This document shows, piece by piece, positions 1 through 11,599 of a stretch of 64,000 bases of DNA (position 1 is the stretch's first letter; each line of letters opens with the position of its first letter). Source of the stretch: Philhelius pedissequus (lineage: Eukaryota > Arthropoda > Insecta > Diptera > Syrphidae); contig OU343160.1 of the NCBI GenBank assembly GCA_910595825.1, positions 54,802,982-54,866,981 on the forward strand, read 5' to 3'. Made by a program: the position numbers and the translations under genes. The notes beneath the pieces are model-generated. The model saw nothing but the letters and a program-made list of their open reading frames with translations, did not search any database and was not told the origin of the DNA.

Positions 1-92
1 TTTAAACTGAAAAAAAATTGGTTTAACAACTTAGTTTGACAGATGTCGAATTCCAGCCCTATACTTTTGAAACCGGAAAATGGATAACCCAT
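1..92 (-). mobile_element. Terminal fragment of a DD41D mariner (same family as 36182 and 51520)
   Basis: The sequence matches the 5' (gene-proximal) end of the mariner copies at 36,182-37,029 and 51,520-52,821. It includes the terminal inverted repeat (seen here as GGATAACCCAT), followed by the TA at 93-94 expected of a Tc1/mariner target duplication. The rest of the element, including its transposase, lies outside the window. The gene would read leftwards, off the window edge. Confidence 0.8.
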
Positions 93-94
93 TA

Positions 95-984
95 TCTATG
101 TCTCCAAGCTGTATCATGCAGTTAATCATCCAAAAAAATCCTAAAAGCGGATTGTTTTAAAATAGTATTTGGTTTCGTACTTTTTGAGATCTTCCGAATT
201 TCTTCGGAACCTAAAAGTTAGTCTAAGGTTAAGAAATCCGTACCCCAACCTAGAGACACCATAACAAAACCGCTCTTATAATAAATTAATAGCATTGTCC
301 AATATTAATTAAAGTCATGAATTTGCTCTTAAAAAGTTTCAATATTGCCTTTTAATGCTTTAAGTAAATATGTTTTTTTTTTTTGTTTTCTTTTACAATC
401 GAATATTTTTTATAGTTGAGACCAAAGCAGTATTTTTCTTGTAGCCGATCCCATTTAATTTGTATTCCAATTAAAATATACAATAGAGGTTTCTTTTATT
501 ATAAAATAATGCAGCTGCAAGTTAGTTATGCTATGGAAACCGTTTTAACTGCTGAAGACAAAAATAACCTTGGTGAGATATTTTTTTTTTATTGTTATTA
601 TTGTACCTTGTACTCCCCCACTGCAAGATTGTTCGGGTTGAGCAATTGATTTAGGTATTATGAGAAATCGAAACACGGAAAAATTGTAAAATTAACATTT
701 CAGACTAAAAGATTGGTTATAGAGATCATATAGAGGTACCTACATGTATATATTCAAGACCATGTACCAACATGCCAAAAGGTATTATTAATTTGTATTT
801 TGTTTAAGAGACGTTAATCTTATATTCACTGAGATGGAAAATAATCGTGTTTTTTTTTGTACAAAATGAAAGTAAAACAATATTCTGCATGTACAATTAT
901 ATAATAAAATTGTATTTTCATTATTTTTTTAAGCAAGCAAGTTCGAACTATCTTAGGGCTAAAATAAAATGTAGGTACATCGTT
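95..984. other. A+T-rich stretch with no recognisable gene
   Basis: Only homopolymer runs and short chance ORFs are visible. No domain, RNA gene or repeat boundary could be recognised. Confidence 0.5.
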
Positions 985-1150
985 TGAACTTACTCTTGTA
1001 GCTAATAATACTGACGCTGTTAGTAGGTACATATTCTAGTTACCATTATGTAGGTTTAAAGCCTATGTAGGTAATAATACCTAGATCCTTAGTATAATGA
1101 ATTGTTCAATAGATGATTCAAGGAATGTGTACATTAGGTACCTGCCAACC
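985..1150 (+). repeat. Dispersed repeat L, partial copy
   Basis: The copy shares the order of segments seen at 7,357-7,560 and 45,288-45,480: a CTCTTGTAGCTAA block, then TTTAAAGCCTATGTAGGTAA, then an AGTATAATGAATTGT block and a GGTACCTAC tail. No coding potential is visible. The family appears at least seven times in the window on both strands. Confidence 0.6.
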
Positions 1151-1276
1151 AAGAAATGAAAAAAAAAAACAAATGTATTTATTCTTTAAAAAACGAAAAA
1201 CTATTGTTTTGAAAATTTGAGTACCTATAGGCATGTTTTGTTAACATTTTTACTGAGCAATTGCATACAAAATAAA

Positions 1277-1350
1277 ATGCACGACTGGATCGCCCGAACT
1301 TGCTCTTGATTTCTATTAAGAATGTAAATATATTTTTAAAATCCTTTTTT
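1277..1350 (+). repeat. Dispersed repeat L, 5' block
   Basis: The block begins AAAATGCACGACTGGATCG and continues with TTCTATTAAGAATGTAAATA. It matches 38,880-38,990 best and the start of the 45,288 copy. It is a fragment of the same repeat family. Confidence 0.5.
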
Positions 1351-1429
1351 TCTTTATTTTTGTTTTTCAAAAAAAATGTATGTGACAATTTTACATATTT
1401 AATAATATAAACTTAAAAAATCCAAAAAA

Positions 1430-1910
1430 ATATTTTTCCAAAATTTTGGTAGTAAAAATTTTCGGTATGTAAAATTTACGTAAAAGTTTTGATTGAAATT
1501 CGTCGAATAGCTTATGCGAAGGTCGAAAATCAAATATTTAAATGGTTGTATGACAGGTACCGTTAATATCAAAATATTTACCTTTTTTTTACCAAAATGT
1601 AGACTATACATAAAGTAGTGCACCTACTTTTTTTCTTGTCAAAATCGTTAAATCCATTTTCGAGATAATTAAGATGGTAGAACAAATTGTATGGCAAGCA
1701 CCGTTATTTTTGGAGCTATTTAAGACACTTATTATAAGCAAGTTTGAAGAAAATCGTTTTAGCTGTTTAGCCTGTAGAGCGTTGTACAGACAGACGGTCG
1801 AACGGAATTGCGGAAACCACTTTTTTGGTGTTCTCCATCACCGTAATGCTTAGTTTGATTAAAACCTCGAGCAAAACTTTCCTTATAGTACTTATAGTCA
1901 CGGAAAATAA
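1430..1910 (-). repeat. Dispersed repeat R, partial copy
   Basis: The copy carries the R hallmarks in reverse orientation: an ACAGACAGAC run, CACTTTTTTGGTGTTCTC, and a degenerate form of the terminal palindrome (CTTATAGTACTTATAG). No protein is supported. Confidence 0.55.
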
Positions 1911-1916
1911 TATATT

Positions 1917-2135
1917 CACTTCGAAAAAATCCAGGCAAAGCTGAATTTTGATGGATAGCTTCAAATTAATATCCTAAGCATTTCCTGAAAAGTACCCTAA
2001 ATTTGGAGTGGACCAAAAAATTTTGGAATGATGGAAAGGCGGTAAAATTATTTTTTTTCCAAATTACTCGAAAACCATAGGTTTTTTTTTGAAAAAAAAA
2101 ACTGTTGTTACACATTGTAGATCATGTCATTCTAC
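1917..2135 (+). repeat. Single arm of the foldback repeat found intact at 19687-20148
   Basis: The stretch containing CAAAGCTGAATTTTGATGGA and CCAAATTACTCGAAAACCAT aligns with the arms of the inverted repeat at 19.7-20.1 kb. I could not find its matching inverted arm next to it, so this is probably a half element. Confidence 0.55.
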
Positions 2136-2459
2136 ATACAAAAGATTCAGAGAGTTTGTATAGAACAATTGACACATTTTTCACATTTTTCATTTCACAT
2201 TTTTCCAAAAAAAAAAAAAAAAAAAATGTATTAAATTTATGTTTTTGAGTGTGGAGATTTTTTGTTTTTAGCTATGTTTGGAAAAACATGTTCTTGTAAA
2301 AAAGCCAAGTGTGAAACCGGAAGAGAAATGCTGCCATCTTATAAATAATACTTTATTTTATTTTGTTCCATAACTCCCAAAACCTTTATTTTTCTCAAAA
2401 TTTTCTAAGAACAACTTGTAGACAGTACAATTATCTACAAAATGACATATTAATGAATC

Positions 2460-3113
2460 CTGTATGTCAATTCGTTCTTAAGTTATAGAGTACCGAAGTT
2501 TAATTGTTGGTCAAAGTGGGAGCTGTATTTAGTCTGGTTGCTTTAACGAATGAATTTAAAATATATATCATTTTGACGAAGGATTTAACTTTGGTACATC
2601 CAATAGTGAGAAAGTCGCAAATATATGTAGAAAGTAGTTCTATGGGAAGTACCGTTGATATTTTTTTCTTATTTTACTTAAAAGTGGACTGCATAATTTA
2701 AGAACCCACACAAGTTTTTATCAAAATTCTTGGAGCCGTTTTTTGAGAAATAATTTTTTCTTAACGTTTTTTTTTTAACATTTGTATGGAAGATACCGTT
2801 GTATTTTATTTCAGGAAAAAGTTTTTTTTAACTTTTCAAGATAATGTAAAAAAATCCATTGAGTCATTTTCTAAATTTTAAATTTTCAAAAGAAGAGTTG
2901 TTTGTTTTTAATTCAGATAAATAGTTGTTTGAAAAAATTTGACTTACATTAGTGTTTAAACTTTCTGGGAGCTTTTGCATTAAAAAAAATAAAAACAATA
3001 AAATAAACCGTTTTCCAGAAAATTGAAAACCAAAAAACTGGTTCTACTAGAGGTAGGTACCAATAAAAAAAAACCGAATTTACCTTTTTCCTGCATTAAT
3101 AAACTGAGTTTTT
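2460..3113 (-). repeat. Dispersed repeat R, modular part
   Basis: Recurrent modules such as GGAGCCGTTTTTTGAGAAA, GTATGGAAGATACCGTTGT and GTTCTACTAGAGGTA occur in the same order as at 46,400-47,150. The block breaks off abruptly at 3,113, where an R end in the opposite orientation begins. This suggests one R copy joined to, or inserted into, another. Confidence 0.6.
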
Positions 3114-3540
3114 CTTGCGATTCTAGGTACATACTATAAGGCAAGTAATGCATTTGTAAACAAAATTCTAACGATAAAACATGACATTACGATTATGGAG
3201 AAGCCTGAAAACGTGATCGACAAAAAATGTCTGTCTGTCTGTTAGTCCGACAGTCTCCGTCTGTATGTATAACGAGCTGCAGCCTTAACGGCGTGAGCGA
3301 TTGCCTTTAAATTTGATATGTGTGATTCTTTTGGCATTCCTCAGAGGGGAATTGAGATTTTATTTTTAGCCCTAAAAAGAACGGTACCTGCCATACAACC
3401 ATTAAGGAGAATCTTATTTTTCTCGAAAACGGCTCTAACGATTTTGATAAAAATTTTGGACAATTTTTATGTTTGTACCAGCTATCATTTGATGAGAACC
3501 AAATTTACGGAAAAAGGTTATTAACTGTATAACTTTCATT
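3114..3540 (+). repeat. Dispersed repeat R with its palindromic end
   Basis: The copy starts with a variant of the imperfect palindrome CTTGC...GCAAG (3,114-3,145). A GTCTGTCTGTCTGTTAG run follows, then AACGGTACCTGCCATACAAC and CTCGAAAACGGCTCTAACG modules. The same order recurs at 21.9 and 62.6 kb. No open frame is conserved. Confidence 0.6.
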
Positions 3541-4119
3541 TAATTTTTTGTTTTTTAATTTTTGGCTTTCTTTGTAACGGCCATTTAGACTTCTGTTAAA
3601 TTTGATATCTGAGAAGATCTAGGTAGCCAAACTAATTCTGCATATCAGAATTTTCAACATCTCTTTTTTTCTAATTAAAATTAATTTTTTTTTTTTTTTT
3701 TGAAAAATCAATATTTTTAAAACTATCAACAAAAAAAATATTTTAGATTATATATATTAAAAAGCTCTAAGAAACTGCCTAGAAACATTTCAAAAAAAAA
3801 AATTATTTCAAAAAACGAAAAATAAAAAATAGGATTTCATCAAAATCCTACAATTTCCGAGATACTTTTTATGAAATTTTTCTTGATCCGTGTCATCTAA
3901 TTGTGTTCTTCGTTTTTTCGAGAATCTGCTTAAAGTGATGGTTTTAACAGTTTTTATCAGTTTAAAAAACGATTTTTTCCCACCTATACATCATTCATGC
4001 ACTTTCATTAAATACGTATGTATGTACATACCTAGGCGCCATCTATATAGTTATTATTACATATTACTCTTATAATTTACAAAATTAAAATCCATTTAAA
4101 TATACATTTGTAGGATGGT

Positions 4120-4270
4120 ACCTATGTAACCATTCATTGAATCATGCAGTCGACAATTCATTATTCTAACGTTCAAGGTAATCTTACATACTTCGGCTTT
4201 AAACTTGCACAGGATAACTAAACTAGACTACCTATACCTACAAGCAACGTCAGTAGTTAGCTACTATTTA
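4120..4270 (-). repeat. Dispersed repeat L, reverse copy
   Basis: On the minus strand this shows the L segments in order, including the TTTAAAGCC block and the GAATTGTCGACTG block. It is partial and diverged. Confidence 0.5.
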
Positions 4271-4289
4271 TACTAAATACATATAACTA

Positions 4290-4905
4290 TAATTTTTGAA
4301 AAAAAAAAAATAATGAGCTGTTTTCAAAATATAAATTTTTAATTTTTTTTAAATGCTTATAAAAATACTAAAAAAATATTAATTGAAAATATTGGTCTGC
4401 AGTATAAATTGGGCAACCTAAACCTTTATATATATGAAATTTCGAAAGAATCGGTTAAGCCATTTATGAGTCGAAAGCAAACAAAAAAACGGCCTTTGGA
4501 AAGTACCGTATTTAGACATTTTTTAATTTTTTTTTCAACCATGTCATCGGTCGTACCTAAAAAGCTGCACTGAATTTTTTAAATCAAAATCGTTAGAGCC
4601 GTTTCCGAGAAAAATAGACTTTAACGTAACGGTTATATGGCCAGTACCATTATTTTTTTTAGCTAAAAAAACATTTCAATTTCGCCTCTGTACAATACCT
4701 AAAAAACTGTATATATACCAAGTTTCAAGCAATTCGGGCCACCCGTTTGGGCTGTAGGTGTCTATAGTTACATACAGACAGACTAACAGACACACATACA
4801 GACGGATAGAATTTTTAGACCATCTTCTTTCGTATTCGCTATCTCAAAACTTTTTTTTTCGACGAATGCATAACTTGCCTTATAGTACCTATAATCTCAA
4901 GTAAA
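4290..4905 (-). repeat. Dispersed repeat R ending in palindrome 4874-4901
   Basis: This is nearly collinear with 39,730-40,295, sharing TAATGAGC(T/A)GTTTTCAAAA, ATAAATTGGGCAACCT and CAAGTTTCAAGCAATTC-type blocks. It ends in CTTGCCTTATAGTACCTATA(ATCTCAAG). These two copies are the most similar R pair seen in the window. Confidence 0.65.
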
Positions 4906-5065
4906 AAAAAATCACATTGAATATTACATACTCTTAATAGACAAAAGCTATTATAAAATGTTAATTCATATAAGCTAACATAAAATGCACAAAACAAACA
5001 AAACCAATTTGTAATAGTTTTGTTTAGAAAGTACCTATAACAGGTACATTTTATGACTTCTCGCA

Positions 5066-6068
5066 ATTCATTTACGTATGTCCTACCATAAAAAAAAACT
5101 CATAATTTGCCCAGATCGAGACGTTAAGATAAAACAGATTGCAGTTAAATAACGAGTATTTTTATAGCGAAAAATTGTTATAACTTTTACCTAAATTATC
5201 TTCTAAATCGATTGACCCAAGCAAAAAAGAATCCTGAAGTTTCTCGTTCTGCTCTGAAATAAGAAGTTCGTTGAAAAATAAACATGTCACATTTGGAAAA
5301 GTTTTCTTGCCCAAAACTAATTACACAAAATATTAATTATTTTGTTCAGCTTTATTGCATAACAAAATAATATCAACATTTGAATATTATCATAAATGGT
5401 TTAAAATTTTGGGCTTCACTGATTGCGGTTTAATTTTGAAATTCCATAACTACATTATTTCTGAATATTTAACATATATTTATTTTTAAACCTCAAATTA
5501 TGTATAATGATATATATTACATTTAAAGTCTAGCATTTAGTTTTGAATTACAACAGCAAGTATATGCGATTCAGTGGTGCAATTAATTGCCTTTATTATA
5601 TATTAAGCCATCTATCACAATACCTACATAAAACATGCTTACACACGTTAACCCATACGCAATCTGTATATCATCCAAACAAACATATAACAAAAGTCAG
5701 CGTTTGTAATGGCCAATGGGCAGTAGTCATATTCCACTCTTGTGGTAGGTTATGCATGAATATGTGCCCTATATTTAGAAAACATAATAATAGTTAACTA
5801 TTGGTTATGTGCTATTAATTAAAAGCATTTGGCATATATCTACTTGCTATTCATTATATTACAAAATAAATAATATAAACTTATGTATAAATATATCTGC
5901 AAATGTTACTATGTAAGAGTATACATAATATGTCTGTAGGCAAGTAGACCTATCCGAATATTTTACCTACATAATATTCTTTTTAATGTTATTAAATTAA
6001 CCACATTTTTGATAACCACAAACAAGAATTTATGACAACCCAAGTGGGACCAAATAAAGAGAGTTTTA
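5066..6068. other. No recognisable gene or repeat
   Basis: The sequence is A+T-rich with short chance ORFs only. No transposon end or RNA structure was recognised. Confidence 0.5.
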
Positions 6069-6070
6069 TA

Positions 6071-6652
6071 CAGTCGTGTGCAAAATAAATTGTATACTAA
6101 ACAAAAGTAAGAGTAAGAAAAATTGTAAATGTTGAGTTGGTCTTAAAAGCTGTTGTAAACTGTCGAGTAGTGGTTTCAGTTGTTTTTCTGTATGGCTGGT
6201 CATTTTAAGGCAATAAGAATATGTTTTTAGCACAACCAACCCGTCTCGCGATTGTTTTACAGGCATTTCCTTCACTTCGAAGCGTTTTGATAATTTCTTT
6301 AACTGATGAGAACAATGTGATTTACGACCCAATTTTACTCCTACCAGTTTAAGAATAAATAATAAAAAAAAGAATACAAAATAATAAATAAATAAAAATA
6401 ATAACGTACTTCTCGAATGAGAGTATTAGAATTATACAACAATTTTTTTGAACAGCCAAATTTAACAATTGTATCATTGAATTGACAATAAATCAAAGCA
6501 AAGGCTGGAGGTACGTAAACCAGCAAGAAGAGGATATAAGAGTGGTGCGTCATATTTTATAAGTCATTTTAGTAGCACTTGTTTCACGCTTTCTGAAGAA
6601 AATTAAAGCTTTCAAACATTCTTTTTCGCACCTATTATTTTGCACATCACTG
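6071..6652 (-). mobile_element. Tc1-like element remnant, 582 bp, with TIRs and TA duplication
   Basis: The ends are CAGTCGTGTGCAAAATAA at 6,071 and its inverted counterpart (CAGTGATGTGCAAAATAA on the minus strand) at 6,652. They are flanked by TA at 6,069-6,070 and 6,653-6,654. This end type is shared by several Tc1-like families. Short minus-strand frames inside include a GCSKKLLYN-like stretch that could be the remains of a helix-turn-helix, but no DDE domain is present. The length indicates an internally deleted, non-autonomous copy. The superfamily rests on ends and target site only. Confidence 0.65.
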
Positions 6653-7356
6653 TATATGTATGTATTTATGTATTATTTCTATAGGACAAAAATTGTGGTC
6701 TGGCAGCTGGTGCTGCCGGTCAATAAATAATAGAATGCATTTTATGCACCCACCAATTTTATATTATTTTATAATAATTATTGTTGTTAAAAAAAAACCA
6801 CACTTACTTAACGGATCTTATTGCATTTTAATTTAAACTTTTAAATAAAATTATTCAAATTTGTCAAATGGAACACTGCATAGTCCATTTTCCACAGCTA
6901 GGACTTTTAAGAGGAAGAACAGAAACGACCATTGTTACCGAATTCGTTTCTAACAGGATGTGATCATTGCAGGTCGGTACTGATGCGGGTTAAGTGTTCC
7001 TCAGGGTAGTAATCTCTGTCTAGTACTCTTTTTCTTGTCTTGTCTTTAAATTTCTCACTCCGTTTGTATATATTATGTAGGTGCTCCTATAACTCCCTTA
7101 AGTCTCTTGGCAGAATATTTTAAACATTGTTCGTTTAAGGAAATGACCGGTTCTAGTTAATGTAGTCATTTAGATCCGATTATCCGAACACTTGTCTAAT
7201 TATTTATTTCCCAATTTTAAACAACTCTTCTAACTAATATGGATTTTGTAATGCAACGGAGCAAATTTACGTTCCAAGTTCTTAACTTTCATGTAGGAGT
7301 ATATATAAAAAAAAATTATAAATAATTGATTTTTTGAACTTTCATTTATATAAAAA

Positions 7357-7560
7357 AAATAAAATGCACGACTGTATCGTACGAGCATGCTCTTGTAGCT
7401 AATAACATTAATGTAGCTAAACATTGACGCCATTTAGTATTTAGGTAGGTAGCCTAGTTATCCTATGCAAGTTTAAAGCCGATGAAGTTAAGAATACCTT
7501 GATTCTGAGTATAATGGATTGTCGAATGGATGATTCAGGAATAGTTAGGGTAGGTACCTA
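7357..7560 (+). repeat. Dispersed repeat L, long copy
   Basis: The copy runs from AAAATGCACGACTGTATCG to GGTAGGTACCTAC. It keeps the CTCTTGTAGCTAATAAC, TTTAAAGCCGATG and AGTATAATGGATTGTCGAAT blocks in order. It sits directly upstream of the DD41D fragment at 7,597. Confidence 0.65.
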
Positions 7561-7596
7561 CAAAACCATATTTAAATCTATAGGTAATGGATTATA

Positions 7597-8210
7597 CAGG
7601 GTGTCCACCGGGAAGGAATGCTACTTTGTTTGTTTATTATTTTTGATTTAATGAAAGAGAATTGATCTTATGTTGATAAATGTTTTATTTAATGTCCGCA
7701 ATTATGTATGGAATACAATAACAGGTAAATGTCCGCCTCTGTTAGTCACAAAAATCCTCGCTCATTTGATCACATTTTTCATTACATTCTCACACATTTC
7801 ACGAGGTATTGCATTAATTTCATCACGAATATTTTGCTTGAGTTGCTCAAGCGATTCTCGTTTGTTTGGATAAACATTGCTTTTCAGATATCCCCACAAA
7901 AAGAAGTCCGGAGCAGTCAAATCAGGCGATCGGGGAGGCCAATTAACATCACCATTTATTGAAATAACTTGTTGTGGAAAGATGTCTCGCAGTAATTCCA
8001 TTGTAATCCTGGCTGTATGCGATGTGGCACCGTGTTGTTGATACCACATGTTAATCAAGCCCAAAGCATGCAGTTGTGGCGTTAAAAAGTTTTCAATCAT
8101 ATCACGATATCGCTCCCCATTCACAGTTACCGTTACGCCGTTTTCATTTTCAAAGAAGTAGGTCCAATGATTCCTCCTGACCAAATTGCACACCAGACTG
8201 TAACTTTTAA
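7597..8210 (-). mobile_element. 5'-truncated DD41D mariner-like element
   Basis: One end begins CAGGGTGTCCACCGGG next to TA (7,595-7,596). The coding part runs on the minus strand and fades out near 8,210, before the N-terminal DNA-binding domain and the first catalytic Asp. No second terminal repeat was found. The element therefore retains only its 3' half. Confidence 0.75.
7762..8208 (-). pseudogene. DD41D mariner-like transposase, C-terminal fragment
   Basis: The transposase catalyses cut-and-paste movement of its element at TA sites in the nucleus. The visible part begins at a VTVWCAIWSGGIIGP block. It runs through NGERYRDMI, the second catalytic block WYQQHGATSHTA, and the third block NWPPRSPDLTAPDFFLWG. 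Counting from the His of QQHG to the Asp of PDFF gives 41 intervening residues, the DD41D spacing. The second catalytic Asp has been replaced by His. One base appears lost near 8,162, since the upstream VTVWC block is in another frame. The first Asp and the helix-turn-helix region are absent. The protein is inactive as it stands. Confidence 0.8.
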
Positions 8211-9609
8211 TGAATGTAAATACATATATGCATATAGAACTGTATGATGGCTTACAATGTATGTAAGTTTCAGGGAATTGCACAAAAATACGTTAAAAGT
8301 GAATACTAAAAAGGAATCAATAAATTGATAACACATAATTAAATGTTTTTATATTGCTTTGTAGTTTGAGGGAAAACAATGATGCCAATTGAATTCCTGG
8401 GCCCATGTTCTGTTACTCAGGCTATATCTTTTCCTCAATTAACGTCACTGAAAAAAATGGGTTTCTGTAAGTTGAGGCGATACCTTAAATTTTTAATTTG
8501 TTTGACTGGGATTTTCCAATGTAAGGCGATAAATTGAAAAAGTCATTTTAACAACAAAACAAACATTTTTTTTTTGTTTCTCGAATACTTTCATCGATTC
8601 GAAAGTTACAGAACATTGGCCCTGGATAAATAAGAATATATCAATCAAAAATATCAAAAAAAAAAATCAGTGACTGGGTTTTGGAAAAATCGATTTTTCT
8701 AAAAAAAAAAAATTATTTATTTTTTAAAAATCGGAAAAGTTTTAGTTTTAGCTGTTTTATTCACTTTAAGGGAGCATATTTGCATAAAAAAGTAATTTAA
8801 ATCGGTCCATCCAATAGTGAGAAAGTAAAAGTATAAGTACGCAAAATAAAATCTTATATATAAAGAACAATCCAAATTATGTTTGTGCGCTATCTTCTTT
8901 TTTCGGCTTGATCGATTTGAATAAAATTTTCAGGAGCTCTTGAGACATGTTTGGAGAGTGCATAAAAGAAATCTGTTTGTTGTCCGATGTCTAGAACCGG
9001 AGTTATGACCAAAAATTCACTCACATGTTTGTTATTGCTTTATTAGTATAAATAATATGTTTTGTTTTGCATACGCACACTTTTATTTTGGTTTCTCTTT
9101 ATTGCCGTGTGTATGAACACAACTAATTTATTTGATTCCAATTAAATGGATTTTGATATTTTATTTTGTCGGTTGTCTAGAATGTTCCATGGACTTTTTG
9201 GACGACTTAAAGGTGAAAAATTCGTTGTGAATCTTTCGAAATCTCGGTTAATTGTGAAATTCATTGTAATAGAAGATGTTTTGCGTGTATTTTGGATGGA
9301 GAAGTTTTTGAGATATATATTAGATGACGCTTTTCTGCGATCAATGCCACAACGTGATAGAATGCGTTATACATTGACTTAGGCTCTTTCTATTCAGAAA
9401 ATGTGCTATTTTTCTTTCTGAAATAAATTCGTATTTGGGTATTATTATACTGATTCCGATTTAACCTGGGTTGACGTACACGTCTTGCAGAATTTCCGAG
9501 ATAATCAAACTCAAGAGGTAGATACGTGCAGAAGAAATAAATGGAGTCATGCCCATATTGCACAGCTTCAAACTGCTCAATTCGACAAAAAGTTATTAAA
9601 TGAAGAAAA

Positions 9610-10232
9610 GTGGTAATTGTAGACTTATATCGCGCTTCTTTGGAATACGATTACGCAATCGGATTTACTTTTTCGATGCTCCCGGTAGGACATGCAAGAC
9701 ATTCGTCTTTAGTTGATTCTCGCAACAATTCGGTCAAGATCTCTTTCGTTGCCTATGGCATATATGACATTGCTGCCACACTGTTTGAAGGCGGTCGAAA
9801 TGCACATTCCGCTTTGAAGCTGGCGATGAATTTTCTCATGGTTGACAAGCCAATGACGTGCACAATGACCAATAATTCGGCGACAGCTAAATTGAAATTT
9901 CGCGAGAATGCAAAATCATAATTTGTGATGAATGCATGATGGTGCATAAACGAGAATTGGAGGCAGTTGTAACAATGAAAGATTTACAAGGTGATTCGAG
10001 ATGATATGGTGGGGATATGGTATTGCTCAGTTGAAATTGACCACAAATATGAGAGTGGCATTGTACTTTCAAGACGACTGCTGGCACTTGGCAATGGCCA
10101 AATTTCTGTTAATGTCTCGACTGCATTGATATCATTCGCGGCTAATTTTTGCGTGTTAACAACGTTGAAGGAGAAACTCTTCACCAAAGTAAAGTGTTCC
10201 CCGGCATTGCAAAAAAATTATAGGTATATATA
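9610..10232 (+). pseudogene. Helitron Pif1-like helicase, broken
   Basis: In an intact Helitron this domain is the 5'-to-3' DNA helicase part of the Rep/helicase protein, unwinding DNA during rolling-circle movement. Recognisable blocks lie in several frames. The Walker A region, DAPGRTCKTF (9,675-9,704), has lost the canonical GGTGKT. It is followed by IAATLFEGGRNAHSALKL, a Walker B-like IIICDECMMVHKRELEAV (from 9,918), a GGDMVLLS block near 10,010, and LLALGNGQISVN with LISFAANFC (10,081-10,222). Frameshifts separate the blocks and the N-terminal Rep domain is missing. Assignment to Helitron helicase is firm, but the copy cannot encode a working enzyme. Confidence 0.82.
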
Positions 10233-10406
10233 GACTACCAACGAAGAAAAAGGACGTCGTCGATAGCTTGGTAAATAGTCTTTGTTGTTTGTTTTTGCGC
10301 CGGCAAACAAATCGAAACACATTGTTTATCATATCACTCTCTACTGATTTTAATATCTGTGTCTTATAATAGCTCTGCAGTTCATTTGAGGGTGTTAAAT
10401 TGGCCG

Positions 10407-10431
10407 AGGCGAAGTTCGCCTGGTCCGCTAG
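10407..10431 (+). other. Helitron 3' hairpin and CTAG terminus
   Basis: A perfect 7-bp inverted repeat around one central base is followed by GGTCCG and then CTAG. A 3' hairpin shortly before CTRR is the known termination signal of Helitrons. The next base is T, as their target preference requires. Confidence 0.88.
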
Positions 10432-11599
10432 TATTTTTATACTTAAAAGTGGACAGCACTAATTTGAGAATAAACACATTTATTTAAAAAGAATTTTAGA
10501 GCCGTTTTTGAAAAATAAATTATTTTCTTAACGGTTTTTTAGCATTTGTATGGGAGGTAAAGTTGTATTTTATTTTAGGTAAAATAGTTTTTTTTAACTA
10601 TTGAAGATAATGTCAAAAAAAAAACTGCCAAATATGAAGTTTCGAACAAATCTTTTGAGTCGTTTTCGAAATTCTGATATCAAAAAAAATTTTTTTTTTT
10701 AATTTGCAAAAAAAAAATGTTGATAAATGTTGGTGTACAATAGCGGTTAATGTTTCTAGGTGATTCTGCGTAAATAATTAAAAAAAAAAAATTCAAATAA
10801 ACCGTGTATTTTTGGTGTTGATAATTTTATTTTTCTAAGAAAAATGACCAAACGATTCTTATTTTTAAAAAATATTCAGTTAAGTAATAAATGCAAAATG
10901 TACTTTTTCGTAATTCATTTTTGCCAAAAATGGTTTATAAAATATATTCTCTATTTCTAGTAGAACCATTTTTTGGATTTATATTTTCTCGAATACGGTT
11001 AATTTTGTTTGAATTATTTTATGGAGAAGATCCTAAGAAGGTTAAGCAGTGTAATCAGTGAAATTTTTGTAAACACTTAAAAACTTTTTTTCTAAAGCAA
11101 AAAAAAAACTGAAAAGGTTCTCAAAAACGGCTCCAAGAACTTTGATAAGAAAATGTGTGTGTTTTTAAATTAATACAATTCACTTTTAAAATACAAAATA
11201 ATTTAATTTTGCGATCTTATTTTTACTTGCGATTATAGGTACTATAAGACCAGTTACGGGAAAAGTCTATTAACGTTACTTTTCATATAACGGTTGTTTT
11301 TTAAGTTTTGGGTTTCTCGAGAAATGTGCGTTGGATTTCTGTCAAATTTTGTATCTGAGAAGATCTAGGTAGCCAAACTGATTCTGCATATCAAAATTTT
11401 AAATAACTGTTTTTTTTGTAATTAAAATTATTTTTTGAAAAATCAATATTTAAATTAATTTTAAATTTTACAGTCACATGTATTAATAAACATATATTCT
11501 AAGAAACTGCATACCAAAATAAAAAAAAATTAAATTAAAAAACTAAAAATAAAATAAATTTATTTTGACCAAATCAACATTTTATGTAAAACACCCTGT

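Larger units (their letters stand above)
8852..10431 (+). mobile_element. Helitron derivative, 1,580 bp, deleted but with both ends
   Basis: The left end is TC (8,852) preceded by A. The right end is CTAG (10,428-10,431) followed by T, as expected of a Helitron inserted between A and T. A 15-nt perfect palindrome, AGGCGAAGTTCGCCT (10,407-10,421), lies six bases before CTAG. The interior holds decayed Pif1-type helicase sequence. No Rep/HUH nuclease part was found, and the element is far shorter than autonomous Helitrons, so it is an internally deleted copy. Boundaries are supported independently by an empty site in a related repeat at 15,246/15,247. Confidence 0.88.
8760..11460 (-). repeat. 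Dispersed repeat R interrupted by a Helitron
   Basis: The left part (8,760-8,851) and right part (from 10,432) join into one continuous R copy when the Helitron is removed. The joined order matches 46,610-46,930 and the minus strand of 15,199-15,330. Near 11,226-11,253 a palindromic R end in the opposite orientation begins, so the block is itself composite. Confidence 0.7.

Noticed and set aside
3225..3260. GTCTGTCTGTCTG run as a CRISPR-like or telomere-like array
   Set aside because: It is a short simple repeat inside every R copy, without spacers or array structure.
9753..10187. Minus-strand frames of 64-67 codons inside the Helitron
   Set aside because: They are antisense to the helicase blocks and have no motif of their own.
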